From Rachycentron canadum (taxonomy: Eukaryota > Chordata > Actinopteri > Carangiformes > Rachycentridae), in the NCBI GenBank assembly GCA_038496675.1, contig CM076659.1, forward strand, positions 3,012,754 to 3,076,753: a DNA stretch of 64,000 nt, written 5' to 3'. Shown piece by piece: positions 36,651 through 50,000 of this stretch. The notes below the pieces were generated by a model. That model saw only the letters and a program-made list of their open reading frames with translations. It was not told the DNA's origin and did no database searches. Each line of letters starts with the position of its first letter. Position 1 is the stretch's first letter. The translations under genes were made by a program, and so were the position numbers.

Positions 36651-39500
36651 GTGTGCATTTGAGAGATAAAGAGAGAAATAAATGTGAAATTCAAGGGGGT
36701 TATTGGTGTGTAGATTGGAAAATGCCAATGCTGAAGCATGTTTCTTTATTACTGGAGCAAAGGGTCAGTTACGTGCCTGGGCATGGGATAATGAATGTCA
36801 TCTGACTGTCGAGAAGGAGGAAGTCCAGCTCATGACTGGGCCACAATAACCTGCCGTCATGTCGAAGTGGAGGCACAGTTAACTGGCTTGAGAGAGGAAA
36901 TGTCAGCAGATGTCACAAAGCCGACAAAGTTATTTAAACTGTTAGGATCGGGAGATGTAATATTCAGACCTACACTGTCGTATTTATCGAGATAAAGTTT
37001 GCTCAGCACACATGGGATTTTTCAGCAAATCCTCGTCTCAGATTTGTAGTGACACACATAAACAGCTGGCAGCTGCCCTGTACAACAAGCTTCCAACGCT
37101 GGCCGGTCTTCTAGTGTTGGCTTCATTTGTTATTGAGGGAGGAAAGATGTCGCTCATTCACTTTCTGAGTTGCACTGGGACATGAACCATATTGGTGCTG
37201 TTGGCTGAAAACCTGTGAATCAACAGTGTCGACTCTTGAGGAAAACAGCACATCAAGGATTCAAATTTCAGTCTGCATTAGTCATTCAATTAGTTTGAGG
37301 GTGCTGAGTCCTAGAGATGCTGCCAGTGGCTTCTACCGGCCTAATATAACAGCAGCCTGGTCCACTTCTGTTATGTACTATGCCTCTTAACTATTAACAC
37401 TCAGCAGGGAGGGTAAATAAAGTACAAATCCACGGTGTGCAGGATAGTTTAGTTTTCTTTCACAGCTTTTAACTCCCAAATGAAATCAGATTATAAGAAA
37501 TCATAAATGGCACTGAACGTAGGGGGCACAGATATTGTGCTGCATTTAAAGTAATTTCCAATCGACTGTCCTGAACTTTTAACCGCTGTAATTCATGATG
37601 TTTTTATTCTATTAGCTCTTTGTTCAAGCCACAGTATACAAAATACTCCATAAATCATAACACGAATTTTGTTCTTACCATGTGAAATAGGTGAAGAATA
37701 ATGGTCTTGTATATGGAAGCAGATCAAACCTTCTCTGTTCAAGGGGAGTTTTCTGCCATGTAGGCGGCCGTCCTGTTTTTTCTCTGGCCAGAGTCCTTGT
37801 GCTCTTCAAACACAGTATCATAATGAAGTAAATTTTCTGAAAACCCAATTGATAAACTTTAACGACAGAGTAACCAGGCATGTCTGTTTTTTAGTTAACC
37901 CAGACAAGAACTTCACTAAAGTAGTTAATTACATGTATTTATCCCAGTCCCTGAAACACCTTAGATTATTTCCTATCTAGCAAAAACAGGTTCACTTTGG
38001 CATCAATTATATTAGCTACAACAATGTATACTCTATTTAACCAATATTTTCTTCCAAACTTTTGTGAGGTCTGGTTACACAAAATAATCCTAAACAGTAC
38101 ATGTTGGACTTTGAGTAGAGTCGACTGTGTGTATATTCGCTCTGAAAACTGAAATGACATCCGTAGTTCTTCATTCCCACTATCTGCCTCATTTGTGAAA
38201 TAGGAACCTAAATATCTTCCCTGTGTCACTTCAAAAAACAGTTTAACAATTTTCACAAAGCTACATTTTTCCATTTCACATCACACTCTCAAACATGCAA
38301 GGTGATGCTGGGATGAGCGATGCAGGTTTTCAGTGTGGCTACGGGCAAAGCACCGAACTCTCTTTAACGTGATTACAGATGATACTATTAAGATGCAGAT
38401 ACAATTCATCATTGAAAATGGCCTATTTTTCAGAGGATTATTTTTCCTACAGCAGTGGGCTGGCCAGAGCTGTCACTCCTACAATAGCTGTCAGGACGCA
38501 CCATAGCTGGCTGACAATATGCCGTCTCTGAGTGCGGCACACAACAGAGAGAATGAGATCTTGGCTAAATGTATTTAAAAAAGGGACAGTCAGAGATGAG
38601 CAAATGCCTCCATTTATCTTAGTGTGGTGCAGAGTGAGAAAAAAACATGTTATGCAGCAGTAAAAGACTGCATTGGACAACACAGCCAACAGAGTGGCTT
38701 GGTAAGCACTGCACTAAATGCCAGCGCATCCAGGATGATTCAACATTATATAAAACAAATTGGTGTATTGGAGCGGACTGGGAGGGGCAGAAAGGAAAGG
38801 GAAAATGTGGCCTCTAAGAAGTGTGAGGGGTGACCTGGGTTCTGCAAAGGTAGATTTTAAGAAAAGATGGGATGGGATGAATGATTCTGATGGGGAAAGA
38901 TTGTCCCATCGCGAGTATATACAGGAAGTTGAGAGGATCAACTCCTCTGCTCGTCTACAAAGGGAAATAAATCTCTGTCTTTCTTCTCTGTGGAAATGGA
39001 CAGGAGTCTCTAGGGCCTGCTGATCTCCAACCATTGAGAGGACATTTTTTTCTTCCTCATTCTCCTGCTCTTTGTATCAACCTCCCTTGTTCCCTGCTAA
39101 GTCTCTCCATCTCACTTTCTATTTCCTGGATATGTCCATCTGTCCAGCTCTGGTAATTTGTCACTTTTAGCTGTATTGCATCTTTCAATTCCAGTCCTCT
39201 TTTTTGTCTCCCACCCTCCTTCTCCGCCTCCTCCTCCTCACCACTCTGCCTTCCTCTCTTATGATGTGTTTAGCATTCAAGGCCTTTCACTGCTGCATCA
39301 CAGGCCTGTTTGTTTCACCAAAGAGAGAAAGAGAGAGAAAAAAGATGCAATTCCTCAGGGACAGAGTAAAATTTCTATATGCCTTCACACTGTGGAGAAC
39401 AATGCATCTGTATGGATGTACAGTCACATACATGCAGGATGTTAATACTTAAGTCTCAAACTTTTCCATGCACTCAAACACAATCCTGTATGAATGGAAG

Positions 39501-40198
39501 CATGTATGTCACTCAATTCATTAGGTACACCACAGCCACAATAATGCAGTGTAATACAGCAGTCTGTTATAAAATCTAACATCACGACAGTTTTTGTTGA
39601 GACTGTTTTAGGAAGTGTTAATTCAATTTTGTTGTCATTTTGGAGACTGGAGTTTGTGGTACTGTTTAACTGCATTGTATTATAAAAATAAAGTGCATCT
39701 ATTATTTGGTCCAACCCAGTTAAGAAAAGAAACGGCTCCGCAAAAACAAATCTTAAACAATTTCGATAAGAATTGAAAAACTATTTTACAGCTTCACGAT
39801 TTGCAGAAAACAGACATAACATAATTTCAGCAGGAATGGTATTTTTTGCATTTAATTTTAACTGGAAAAAGTATAACGATGAATTATATTTTTGCTGTGT
39901 ATTTTGCACCAAACAAGCATGTTTCTTTTTTTTTTTACATTTTCAGGATATGATTTGTAGGCCAAGGTGTCTCAGTAGCACCACCACAATGCTGCTTTTA
40001 TGGTCTGTTGTGACATTTTTTTTGTAGCTCCTGTGATTTGGAAATTGCCTTTGGCCATGTTGCAATTTTGATAATGTTTAATCAATTGTTAAGCCCTAAT
40101 TATGACCTAAACAAAAGAGGATTTATTGCAAGACTGTTGTGTTAGTCTGCATTAGTTTTAGCCAGGTGTACCCAATAAACTGCCAACTGAATGTATAG
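39501..40198. mobile_element. Non-autonomous DNA transposon with imperfect ~33-bp inverted ends
   Basis: The left end (gcatgtatgtcactcaattc, then attaggtacacc) and the reverse of the right end (tatacattcagttggcagtt, then tattgggtacacc) match over about 33 bp with a small gap. Inside are ctgcattgtattataaaaat and tggtccaaccca, typical of a fish element with attaggtacacc ends. The interior has no transposase. Superfamily was not determined. Confidence 0.7.
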
Positions 40199-41377
40199 TC
40201 ACCTGTTAAGATGCAGACAAATATGCATCTCAGATTTATACACCCACCCACTCAAGATGGCACACATGCACAACACACCCACTCTTCATTTTGAAGCATA
40301 ACATGAACTGATAAAACCTTAATACCCATCCAGTGTTAATGCTCATTGCCATTCGACTTTGACACTTAACTGCAGTTCAGCACCCACACAATTAACCTCC
40401 AGTCGCTTGCATGTCAAATATGGAGGGAAGATTTCCTCATTCTCAAGCCCTCTCCTCACAGATACGCAGGTCAATGAGCTAATGAAGAGTCCTTGCGCAA
40501 TTCATGTTGGAGTTAAGTACTTTAAATCCTCCATTGCTTATTATGGAACTGTACACAACGCATGCCTAACATATTCCAATTAGACGCAAATTATCAGGAC
40601 ATTAAGCGTTTGCGTTCACAAAGCTCCATGTTTACTGAATCAGGACAAACTGGGTCATATTTGGTTGTCTTAGACGCCTGTGCTGACACAGCGATTTTGT
40701 TTACTGTGTGCCAGCCCCTGGCTCTATTCTTCTACACCAGTGTCCCCAGATAGAGTCTTAACCTGGAGGGCGGCTAACACACACACCCTCACACCAAAAA
40801 ACAGCACATCCACATACGCTCCCCTGAAAAACAAACAAACACACACCGCCGCACAGCCGGGCAGTTGTAATTAAAAAGCAGTGGAGCTCCATGGAGCAGA
40901 GAGAGGCTATCTGAGGAGGGAGGTGGGAATACTCCACCCGTTCAGCCTAAAGGCTTCCACTAATTACCTGTCAATGACAAGGAAGAGGGAGATCTAAAGT
41001 AGTAAATATTGTCCCAAACTGTCATCCTCAATGAACCACATATCCTGCAATTCAGTTCAAGGATAACGTCCACTGACTTGGAAAAAGGATAAGATGCCAT
41101 ATGTTTGTGTAACTTAGAGATAATTACTTCTAAATCTGTTCCAAACAAAGTGACACTGTGATATTAAACTGTGTGATACCAACTAAAGGTCAACTGACAG
41201 ACACACAGTAATCCGGCAAGATGATGACAAGATGCTGCAAACTGAGCTTTTTTAAACACAATATCTCATTTTAATTGCAGATTTAATGATTTTGTATTGG
41301 ATGTGACGCAGACAAATAGGTTTCTATTGCTGTATAAAAACGTAGAGTCAGGTTTAAGTGTCTCCGATAGACTTATG

Positions 41378-41905
41378 ACTGAAGCCAACTGATGAAGGTT
41401 TGACATCATCCATTGGTTTGTGACATTTTGAAGCCTCCAGTTTGGAACTTGACAATTGCCATCTTATGTTTTTCAAACCAGAAGAAATCATATTTGGAGG
41501 AGGTGGAGCTGAGGAGGAGTGAGAGGTGGATCTGACCTGATCTGTACTCGGTGCTGATTGTCAGGCAGGTTGCTTTGTGTCATTCATATAGTAGCCATGC
41601 CCTAATTCATACCCTGCTTATTGGTCTATTTTCCTCTAAATGGACTATCATTTAAAAAAATTAACATCATGTTGTATTGAAGCCTTGAAACTAGAGACTG
41701 AGACCATAAACCCATTAGGAAAACGTTTACTGAGCTAATAAATCAAGGGAGAAGTAGGGGCTATTTTCCCATAAACTTCAATACAAGCTGACTTCCCTTT
41801 ACAACTAGTGGAGTCGCCCCCTGATGGTCATCAGGTAGATTGCAGGTTTGAGGCTCTTCAGCATTTGCTTCACATTTCTACGTTCACTTTTATATACAGT
41901 CTATG
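41378..41905 (+). repeat. Unnamed interspersed repeat, copy 4 of 5 (longest, ~530 bp)
   Basis: The most complete copy. Landmarks in order are tgaagcctccagtttggaac, aaatcatatttggagg, ggagctgaggaggagtgaga, gattgtcaggcaggttgc, attttcctctaaatgg, gaaactagagactgagacca, aacccattaggaaaa, caactagtggagtcgccccc, tgatggtcatcagg and an end at tatacagtctatg. No open frame of note. The recurring tatacagtctatg end suggests a fixed 3' boundary. The family is not named here. Confidence 0.85.
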
Positions 41906-43569
41906 TTCCCAACCTGGGACTTTTCTTTTTTGATCGTTTTAATCGTTTAATCTTTTTTATTTTAATTCTAATCATGTTTGAAGATGCAAAGGTTCTACAT
42001 TGGCTTAGTCTCCTCAGAATCCATGTAAAATACAACTTGTAGAGCGGACTATGAAATGAGCCTGATTAGTCACTGATGTGAATCACTTTTTATCTTGTTT
42101 TTCCATTGTAAATACAAAATGCCTACCTCAGAAATTCTGCTTCAAGCATTGATGTAGCATCTATTAGCATCTATCTAAACAGGAAGGAGCACAACTCATA
42201 ACATTTAGCTGGGGGTTGTAACATACTGAGCATTTTCAGCTCTCTTTTGCTGTCTCACAATCAACAGTCTCCCTCACGCTAAGGTTTCTACATTTCTTTA
42301 CTTTCTACTCTCTTGTTCCCCTGCATCCATCCCCCCAGACTGGACGTCCAAACTCATCAAAAACATCAAATATGAAACAAGTCTGAAATCTCACCAAATA
42401 GCTAATTATCTAATGGCTAATTATTTCATTGGATCATAACCCCCCCAAGTCATTTGGCTGGGTCTCATTGTTGCTCTCTTTATCTTTATAAAGTTTAATA
42501 GTACATATTCATTTAGAAAGATTTATTTTTACAAGCTTGCAAATGTGTTCAGTTCCATCAAATTAATCCCCACCTGCCAGCAGTTAGCATCAAGAATTAG
42601 CCATTGCCCATTTTTTGGAATAGTATTTATTGTCTTTGTTATTGATTACAGACCACAATAAATCTCAAATTTTGATAGTTTTAAACTCTTCTGGCCTCTA
42701 ATGTTCATAAAACAGTACGACATTAGACCATAGAAATCACCCAACTAATACAACCTTTGCAACTGAACGACAATCACACTGTAAAAACTGCCAGTCCCCT
42801 AAAAACACACAACCTTTCATCTAATCCAACATCTGCAAGAATTTGTTCACAAACATTTGCAGTAAGTGTCACAGCCACCTTTGTGTGCAGTTGAGGGGTG
42901 GGAGACAGAAGGAGGCATACGATTTTTGATTTTTATGATGACTTTCTTGGAAACGATCAATAAACTACGCATTTGCTATTTCGGCTTTATCCCTACCAAT
43001 TAGGTGTTAAGCAGACATTTGAAACAGTGTGTGCCAGATAATTGTGTCGGCAATGAAATGTAACTCAGTGAGTCAGTGACTGTTTTTCATTTTCATATAA
43101 TCCATCTTTGCAATGTAACATTAATATGTGGGAGAGATACAGAGATGTGAAACCTGAGGGAACCTGAAAGGAAAAAATAAACATTTGTTTGGTGTAAGAG
43201 GTCATAAAATATGCAAATCTCAGGTCTAAGATTGTATTTGCTCCACCTAGTTCAACTAAACCTGGGTAGCTGGATCAGCTCTATTCAGACATGATCTGAG
43301 CATGCATAGCTATTCAGATAAATGCACAGTAAATGGATAATTGACAAATAAACAGACACTGATTGATTCATTTGTCTGCCTGCACAGCAAGACTCAATAG
43401 GGGCATCTACAAGATCAATAGATAAGTCTAAGCTTTTCTAATTAATGTCAGGCAAACAAACAGTGAAAATAATGTTTTTAGGCTTGTTAGTGGCTTGTAG
43501 CAAGTTGGTCAGCCAAACAATGTGGGTCAGAAACTGTAGGATAGATTGTCATGAAGTTTCACACACATG

Positions 43570-43770
43570 TCCACATCCTATAGGGAAGCTTGTATACATA
43601 GGTCAAACACCTGCAGTCAATCTCAGCTGTACTTTGTATTTAGTGGTTTGAGGGAAATGCTACGTAGCATGCTAATGTGCTAAACTGGTGACTATGGTGA
43701 GCCTGCTAAACATTTGCATGTTAACCATAGACTGATATTAACACTGTCATTGTAAATAACCAGCTTTGGT
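43570..43770 (+). repeat. Degenerate percomorph repeat (second of two related copies)
   Basis: Contains caatctcagctgtactttgt, gtagcatgctaatgtgctaa, tgagcctgctaaacatttgc and gcatgttaaccatag, decayed forms of a repeat rich in gttagcatgctaac. The related copy is at 29130-29400. Confidence 0.6.
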
Positions 43771-45722
43771 TTTGTTCCTGGTAGCCACGCGCTAATGCAC
43801 ACGCTGCTTTATACCATAAGTTTAAACTCATACACTCTCACACACACAAACACACTGACAGCAGACCCCTCTGTCATCTGCTGGAAAAAAAAGAACATAC
43901 AAGTTTATTTGCATTTGCAAGTAGTCACTGGAGACGCATGCAGAGATGCATTTTAATACCAGGTGTGAAGTGATGTGCGTCACTACAGACAGATGTTAAT
44001 GTCAGGTCTGAAGAGGGCCATTAGCATTTAACGTAGAGCATCAATAGGCCTAAACACAGTGTGTCCAGACACAGAGGGAATCTTAGCTGCATTTTTCAAT
44101 TGTACATCTCACGTGACACAAAGCGCATTTCTATGCTTCTATACCTAATTTATTCTATTTTACATGTTGCTATAGTGATTTTGTTTTGGGCTCTGAGGGC
44201 TACGCCTCCTGTGCAGACGCTGTGTCTTGTTTTACATAACAAATCAACCTGAATGTGCCTGAACAGAGCCAATGCTGGACCCTCTTGTCACAAATCTATC
44301 TAAATTTATCCAACTACTGTGTGAAGTTGTTTAAACAGTTCCTCTCAGATGCTTCAGTAAATTTTAATTTGTTTTCAGGGTGGAACATCTAAGCTGCTTC
44401 AAAGGTCTAGAAAGTAACACCAAATACCTGGGACACCTTGTTTCTGTGGAGTTGTGGTGTTTATCTGTAAGCGGACATAGAGCTACAAGAAACGTTGGCA
44501 AAAAGACGACATACAGTTTTGACCAGACTCTTGAAGGAGCCCCTGAAGAACACCACCTTCTTCTATACATTCATCAACATACAAGTACAACAGCCACACT
44601 ATTATGTTGTATTAAATTATTAACTCCTGTCAGTTGTCAATCAGGCTGGCGTGATCATTTCCCATGGCTGGTTTAAGATGTCACAGCATGCAACGTTTCT
44701 ACAGAATCTACGGGTTAAATGTCTCAAGGGGTGGAGGAGGGGTGAACTAAGCCCAGCCCAGTTTTTTTTTTTTTTTCTATCAATTTAACTTTTTTTGTGT
44801 TACTTTGCACGATTTAGGACTCCTCACACCCTGAGAATTCAATGTCATGTAGCCCTATAAAACTATAAACCATTCCTGCAATCTCTGTTTACAATCCAAA
44901 AACATCTCACAACAAATGTATATGTGGAAACGTTGAAAATCAATCAGGAGTTACTTTCCCACAAGAGTGCATTATGTAATGTGGTGCTGTTGTAAGGCTG
45001 CGTTTTATTACGCCACTTTTTGGCAAGGTGTTGGCGCAGCAGGGCCATATGCTGTGTGTCTTAGTCCAGTTGGACCTAAAATGGCTCTAAACGGTGTGGA
45101 GCCTCTGCCAGAGTGAGACAGAGAGCAGATCACTCAGCCAATCAGTCAGCACATATGAGGATGGAGGGAACAGGCTGGAGAAGAGGTTTATGGAGAAGTC
45201 TGTGGGTTTTTAGGAGCTGGTCTATTAATCACTTATAAAGGCCCTTCTTAAAAAGTTTGTGTGCTACTGTTCTTGTTAATTAGAAACTAGTGGCAGACTG
45301 CTGCTGTGAGTCTTTGCAGGTCAATACAGACACGCACACTAATGTCACATACATTCAAATTTACTGTACTGTCTGTGCAGTTGGAAATTAAACAATGACT
45401 TGACAAACTATTTGATGTTAAAGTGAATTGCCGACATGTGTAAGCTCACAAAATGATAAAAATAGAAGAAATAAAACTGCTTTAAACTTGACTCAGTGAC
45501 AAATCTAAGACAGCTTGGGTTGGAAGAGAACAGCTGATTACATGTGTGGTGCCAACACTGAATTTTGTCCACATTAATCTGTCTTTACTGTCTGTTTGTG
45601 TCTTTGCAGTTACTCCTTTGCTCAGTAACGAGCTGTGGTGCTGGGTGTCTATTGCAGTCTTCTCAGTGTGCTGTTAAACTGAGCAGTGTTAGACAGGCTG
45701 ACTGATGAGTCATAAGGGAGGG

Positions 45723-45725
<3 letters not shown>

Positions 45726-45773
<48 letters not shown>
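45726..45773. repeat. (GT)24 microsatellite
   Basis: A perfect GT run of 48 bp, likely polymorphic. Confidence 0.97.
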
Positions 45774-45775
<2 letters not shown>

Positions 45776-45998
45776 TATGGGCTCCTGATATACCAAACGT
45801 ATTTAACTCGCATAAAGTTCACACTCCTGGTGGGGAAAAAAAAGATGGCTGCTTTCACATAACAGACATTCATTCTCTACTCAAAATTGCTGCTCATACT
45901 ATTTCTTTTCTTTACACGCATTAGATTTATATCCACTACTACGTCTGGAACACAATTTTGATTTGATGCATCTTTTCAAACCCTAGCTGTGTATTTCC

Positions 45999-46019
45999 TT
46001 TTTTTTTTTTTTTTTTTTA
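45999..46019. repeat. Poly-T tract
   Basis: A T run of about 21 nt. Confidence 0.9.
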
Positions 46020-46295
46020 TTGCTGTATCTCATTCTTCCAGCCAAACACTGGCTTAGGCAGCCTGCTGCGAGACCCACAATTGTGAGATTTGTCTCAGCT
46101 GAATGATGTGCGGTTTAGTTATTGTCATGGCAATACTTACAGTTGATGCTTCGAGCATTCACATATAAGATTATATGAGGCCTCGAGCCTCAGAATCGGA
46201 TTTGATATGTGTTCAAGATAAAAATCAAATATAAATCCATGCAACTTTCAATCATTTACACATTCCCTAGAGGCATGCAGCTGGCTACCAATGTC

Positions 46296-46640
46296 GTTAG
46301 ATGAAGTCTATGGGAAAATGGTCCTATTCTCACTTGATTTATTACATGAGTAAATGTTTTCCTAATGAGTTTATGATCTTAGTGTCTTATTTCACATCTT
46401 TTTCAATACATTTTTTAAAATGATGGTCCCATTTAAAGGAAGACCATTAAGTAAGATATGCATTAGGGCGTGGCTACCGTGTGATTGAAAGGCTGTACCA
46501 CACATGGCGACCTGCAGGTCAGATCCACAGCTCACTACTTCTCATATGGTTTGTAAAAAAACCAAGATGGCGATGGCCAAATTACAAACAAGAGGATTCA
46601 AAACAGCAGTTCCCAAATCAATGGGTGACGTCACAGAGGG
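46296..46640 (-). repeat. Unnamed interspersed repeat, copy 5 of 5 (reverse orientation)
   Basis: On the minus strand it reads ccatcttggttttttt, then cataaactcattaggaaaac and cccatagacttcat, in the same order as the copy at 41378-41905. It abuts another repeat fragment at 46660-46722. Confidence 0.8.
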
Positions 46641-46659
46641 TCGCCACTGAAGGACAGTC

Positions 46660-46722
46660 AGATGATCCATCCATTATCTATACCGCTTCTCAGGGTCAGG
46701 GTCATGGGGGGCCACCCATGTT
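46660..46722 (-). repeat. SINE-like percomorph repeat, tail fragment
   Basis: Contains gatccatccattatctatac and cgcttctcagggtcaggg, the reverse complement of the gataatggatgga tail family seen at 33336-33545. Confidence 0.7.
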
Positions 46723-47000
46723 CATATCATTTAGCGTGTGGGCCCCAGGCTGCTAGCATACATAACAAACATGGGGCAGAACCACAGATGAACTATGAGC
46801 GTGGTGGTTGAAAACTGTGCACCCCTCCGCTTGTATGTGATAAAACTTCTCATGTGTTTTGACAGATTTCTCGTTTTTTCCACCCTGACGTGATAAAGAC
46901 TTGATGATGCCCTTGTGGCAGCGAGCACTGTCAGCATCGACTCCAGAGAAATGTAACCACACTTTTAAACACTAAGTGTTCTCCAACATTGTCACCAAGG

Positions 47001-47036
47001 TGTGTGTGTGCGTGTGTGCGTGTGTGTGTGTGTGTG
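47001..47036. repeat. Imperfect (TG)n microsatellite
   Basis: TG repeats with two cg interruptions. Confidence 0.93.
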
Positions 47037-50000
47037 CTGCCTCAGACTCTTGCACACACAGGCTCCAAGACAGAGAGCTCTCTCTTCTGGATTGACAATG
47101 GTGAAATTTCATCATAGACTGATGAATTGCTGAGATAAAACCCTAACCCTACCAAGAGTAGAACCAAAAATGTTGGGGAGCTTATTGCTACTATGGTCCT
47201 CAATAATTTAGACCCAGAGCTGTCTAATGCTGCTTAAAACCATCCCTAGTCCAAAGCCAACATCAATTTGATGCAGAATACTTACGACAGCTGACAATGA
47301 TATTTTGTTGGTTTTAAGTTGTGTTGTTAAGTAACCAAAATCCAACATCTTCCAAATGTCTCATGCCAACACACTCTTGACATTCCAGTCGTGAGAAAAA
47401 CCCAACGTCTGCTAAATGTCACGTTAATTAACCGAACTTGGATTTTGACATCAATCCAATTTTCATTTTTCAACCAAAATCTTACATCTCTCTGACGTTA
47501 AGAGTCAGTGAAGTCCAATGCTGTGCCTGCTGGATTGGAACAAACATCACCTCAGTGACTTGTCTTGTTGGAAAAACTTAAGTTGAAACAGAAATTACAG
47601 TGTCTGCACTCTCCTGATGTACTTTGCAGATAGATTTAGATATTTTTAAGAAACCATAAATCCATAACGTAAGCTCAGAACATAATTGAAGGATTTTTGA
47701 GGCCTGCAAAGACTGAACAAACCTTACATAAAGACTTTCCACTTCCTTGCATAGAATTTTTTTGTCTCTCAGAAGCACCATGGTGCACCCTATGAATGAG
47801 TAAATACAATAGACAACAAGGTGAACAAGTGATCGGTAGCCTTGCAAATCCCATGAGCTCACCAACTGTCGCTGTTTTATCAAAACAAAACATACAGCAA
47901 CCAGCAGCTAGTTCTGTTTATACGTGTCATTTAATCTGTGAAGGCTAAAAAGGAGGGAAAAAGCACATGGTGAGATCACAGATAGACAGGCGTGGGCAAC
48001 ACAGAGCCTACAGAGGGAACTGGAGGTGACAGAAAACAAAGCTAAAACTTCAAAGCAGGTAAAGCTATCCAACTTTTCAGTTCAACCAATTAGACCTCCT
48101 GTGAGCCAATCATAAATCTGTCGCTTTCTCTGCTGTTTTTTGTTTTTCTTTCAGCCTCGGATCGATGCAACCCAACCAGCTTCAACCCTCACACCCCCAG
48201 TTTCCGTCAGAACCAGCTGTCCAACGGTCCTTTCCACTGATTTTATCAGCAATCTCACTCAACATCACATCCATACAGATCTTCAGAGAGTCTGTTTTTC
48301 TCTCCCTTGCCACCACCACTGTCTAGACTCCAGTGGAGGATTTCTGTATGACTCATGCCGTAACTATCCCTGTTAAATGATAGCTAAATAATAATCAAAG
48401 ACTCCTCTCATATCCCTTTAATTCTTCCTGTTGTTTACATGATGCCAAATGAATTCATTTAATAGCTCTTTAAACCCTTTCAGTTTCTCTTTCCTGATTG
48501 AAATGACATCAGCACACATGCCTGCAAAAACACATGAATTCTTACAACAATATGATCAGTAAAGCTCTTTCCCACAACCCCTGAGAAAGGTAGAGGGGGA
48601 GCGGGGGGTAGAAATTTAATGATATTGTTGCAGGGTGGTGATAGCTTGAATATATTAGAGTCATTTTATAGGCAGTTGAAGTCCCTCAACAATTACCATT
48701 AAAGCGCTCTCATGCAGGGCACTGCTCCTCACCCCACAACTGTTCCAGAGGAGCAGGAGCTGTGAAAGTGGGCAGCTCGTGAGGTGTGAGAGTGTGAATC
48801 GCCCAGGGAGGACAAGCTGTGTTCATTCTGCACGCTAAATGAGGTGGAAATAGTGTTACACTTTTTCATCTTCATGCCAAAAAAAATTACTTTTCAAGAG
48901 TTTTTTTTATCCTGAAAAGTTATCCAAATACATCTTTAGCAGAACTACTTGCAGTCAGACTCCTCCTCCTGAATAAAATGCCAAAAGGCAAAATAACAGC
49001 AGCACTTTTTGTTTTCTGTTTATGCTGGACTGTTGTGCAGAATGACTTTGCATTATTATCTCTTCAAACTATCATCATCTTAAGATCTCCTGTCTATGTG
49101 GACAATACCATGTCTTTATAATAGCACAATAATGAAGTAAAGCACCTTTTCAGTCTGATTGAAATTGAATGTGTGTGGCCCTCTGTTCAATTACAAGCAC
49201 TCCCCCAGACTGAGGCAGTAAATTGGGCACTTCATTCATTACGTGATGTTCTTAGCCTTGTTAAATCAAGATTATCTTAATGGAGATACAGTATGGCTAC
49301 AGCCTCTAATGTACTGCAGGCCTTCTATTATTATGATTTCTTCATGTCAGTGATACAGTAATAATCCCCATCGTGGTCTTAAGTTAGTAATGTATACATA
49401 ATAGCACTGTTTAATACTAATGATACAGTCAGGATATAAGTTATTATCTAGAGAAGCAATTACGCAGCAGATTGTTATTTTAGACATAAGGGAGAACCTC
49501 TGATATTGACCTGTTTGCTTTCTTGCTGCAACAAATGCAAAGACTCAGGCATTTGGTTTATTTCACCTCCAGGAAAAAAAGTATTGACAGGCATCATTAG
49601 TGCATGCAAAGATGGAGTTTGTGAATTATGTGTAACAGTATGTGTTAAATTAATAAGTGCTTGACTTGTGATTTCTCAAATTGGCTGAGAAATCCATCTA
49701 ATGCAGAAAAGCAGAAGCCAGTGAGCTGTAAGCAGTTTGACCATCTCGAGGTTCCTCCCATCTCACAAACACAATGTCGTTTGCTGGAAAAGAGTTGATT
49801 GAGATGTGAAACAAATCCACTGTGAATAACAGCTGTGACGCTCTCCCTATTATCCCTGAATAAAAATCTATTGAACTCAATCCAGGACACGAAACTGAAT
49901 CCCTTATTCCGTCTGTTCTTCAAGCCTATATTCTTTCCTCTGATAAAATAAGTATGACATGTTGTATAGCACAGTATATAGGATCAATTCCACTCTATCA

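Noticed and set aside
38760..39023. Plus-strand frame of 87 residues (Y-I-Q-E-V-E-R-I-N near its middle)
   Set aside because: It is plausible in composition, but I recognise no family or splice sites and see no neighbouring exon.
47130..47160. Telomere-like aaccctaaccct
   Set aside because: Only two units; chance or trivial.
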